Assembly: GCA_002453475.1 (NCBI GenBank)
Contig: DKGY01000040.1
Coordinates: 25,200-32,165 of the forward strand
Direction of reading: 5' to 3'
Source: Clostridium sp. UBA6758
GTDB taxonomy: Bacteria > Bacillota > Clostridia > Clostridiales > Clostridiaceae
Length of the DNA stretch: 6,966 nt
Shown here: in pieces, positions 6,118 through 6,966 of the stretch
How the letters are laid out: every line of letters begins with the position of its first letter
Position numbering within the stretch: the stretch's first letter is position 1
The notes under the pieces: model-generated
Told to the model about the DNA's origin: nothing
Databases searched by the model: none
Seen by the model: only the letters and a program-made list of their open reading frames with translations
Program-made: the position numbers and the translations under genes

Positions 6118-6966
6118 ATGAAATATAACAAGTATTGGGAATTTGAAGGTAAAATTACAACTCTTTATAACCAGAAAAAATACAGAGAAGCCCTAAATTT
6201 ATTAGAACATGCATCAGAATATCTTCCCAAACAGGAATTTGATAAGTACTTATTTGAAATAATGATTTCAAAAGCTGAATTTTATTGTCATGAAGAAATG
6301 TATGAAGAATCTATTAATGTGATATCATATCTTCTTAATAAAGGATTTGCATGTGATAATGATATTTTTGATGAGGTTCATTTGAAAGAAGATATCAGGT
6401 ATGTTGATCTTAAGAATAAAAATGATTCATTATTAACAAAGGCTAGAGAAAAGGCTAGATTTAAATATGCTGTACATCTACCTGTTAATTATATTGAAGG
6501 AAAAAGGTATCCATTATTTATTGCATTGCATGGTGATCCTGGGAACATAGGTGAATTTAGTGAGTATTGGAAGGCAGATGAATTTTTAAAAGAAGATTTT
6601 ATTTTTGTATATGTTCAATCTTCCCAATTATACCGTCATAATGGTTTCAGTTGGACAATGAATCCACTTATTTCAAGAAATGACATTAAAGAATGTTATA
6701 ACTTAATATTACAAGAGTATTTCATCGACGAGAAGTGTGTAATAATTGGAGGATTTTCTGGAGGAGCAATAACAGCTTTAGATATTACATTTGCTAATGT
6801 TATTCCTATAAAAGGATTTATTGCCATAGGTCCAGATTTTCCAGAATCATTTACGAAGGAGAATGTTAAGCTTGCAGCTGAAAGGGGGGGGAGGGGGATA
6901 TTTATGGAAGGAGAAATTTTAATACCATTAGAAGAGCAAGAAGAAATGATTAAAGTATTTAAAGAA
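6118..6966 (+). CDS. Helical-repeat plus alpha/beta-hydrolase protein, 3' end beyond the window
   Basis: Probably a cytoplasmic esterase- or peptidase-like hydrolase of unknown substrate. Translated here: 283 codons, open to the window end, with no signal peptide. Residues about 7-75 form TPR-like helical pairs (LYNQKKYREALNLLEHASEYL; EEMYEESINVISYLLNKGF). From about 115 an alpha/beta-hydrolase fold follows: YAVHLPVNY, PLFIALHGDPGN (133-143, the HG oxyanion strand with H138), FIFVYVQSSQ (161-170), and the nucleophile elbow G212-F-S214-G-G with S214 as predicted nucleophile, then IKGFIAIGPDFPESF. The layout recalls clostridial TPR/predicted-esterase proteins. AAGGAG at 6104-6109, 8 bases before the ATG, fixes the start. 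Oddities: a G8-A-G5 tract at 6884-6897 encodes RGGRG, and the downstream G-E-x-D position, where such enzymes often carry an Asp, reads GEIL (265-268). The catalytic His lies outside the window. Catalytic activity is therefore uncertain. Confidence 0.8.
   Translation, partial: MKYNKYWEFEGKITTLYNQKKYREALNLLEHASEYLPKQEFDKYLFEIMISKAEFYCHEEMYEESINVISYLLNKGFACDNDIFDEVHLKEDIRYVDLKNKNDSLLTKAREKARFKYAVHLPVNYIEGKRYPLFIALHGDPGNIGEFSEYWKADEFLKEDFIFVYVQSSQLYRHNGFSWTMNPLISRNDIKECYNLILQEYFIDEKCVIIGGFSGGAITALDITFANVIPIKGFIAIGPDFPESFTKENVKLAAERGGRGIFMEGEILIPLEEQEEMIKVFKE
6884..6897 (+). repeat. Homopolymeric G tract (G8-A-G5) inside the hydrolase gene
   Basis: Eight Gs (6884-6891), one A, then five Gs, in otherwise AT-rich DNA. 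The reading frame is sensible on both sides (ENVKLAAERG before, EEQEEMIKVFKE after), so the gene is in frame at this length. A change of one G would truncate or alter the protein. Confidence 0.85.

Overview
The window is AT-rich DNA with strong AAGGAG/GGAGG ribosome binding sites, tight gene packing and AGA/AGG-dominated arginine codons. This suggests an anaerobic low-GC Firmicute of the class Clostridia, with a lifestyle resembling that of acetogens or other methylotrophic anaerobes. The assignment rests on composition and gene families only. All supported genes lie on the + strand.

Region 1 (53-4670) is a compact four-gene corrinoid methyl-transfer operon. It encodes a UroD-superfamily methyltransferase (53-1123), a corrinoid-binding shuttle protein of the MtaC/MtbC/MetH type (1180-1836), a second UroD-superfamily methyltransferase very close in layout to archaeal MtaA/MtbA (1852-2871), and a RACo-type ATP-dependent reductive activase with an N-terminal [2Fe-2S] ferredoxin domain (2874-4670). 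The expected cycle is as follows: one methyltransferase takes a methyl group from a donor onto Co(I) of the corrinoid protein, the other hands it to an acceptor, and the activase rescues corrinoid that has oxidised to Co(II). Neither the donor nor the acceptor is identifiable. No pterin-binding (MetH/MtvA-like) methyltransferase is present in the window, and this is the main biological puzzle here.

Region 2 (4671-5814) holds a separately promoted regulator of the Rob-like architecture (AraC double HTH followed by a GyrI-like effector-binding domain), ending in a clear intrinsic terminator. Its promoter carries two overlapping dyads. The gene contains a near-perfect internal Shine-Dalgarno plus ATG exactly at the domain boundary, which could yield a free effector-binding domain. 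Its arginine codon use differs from all neighbours.

Region 3 (5815-6966) begins with about 300 bases lacking a convincing gene. This stretch has an extended -10 promoter, a long putative leader and a short stop-interrupted frame. It is followed by the 5' part of a gene for a helical-repeat (TPR-like) plus alpha/beta-hydrolase protein that runs off the window and contains an unusual G8-A-G5 tract. No mobile element, CRISPR array, tRNA or rRNA was seen.
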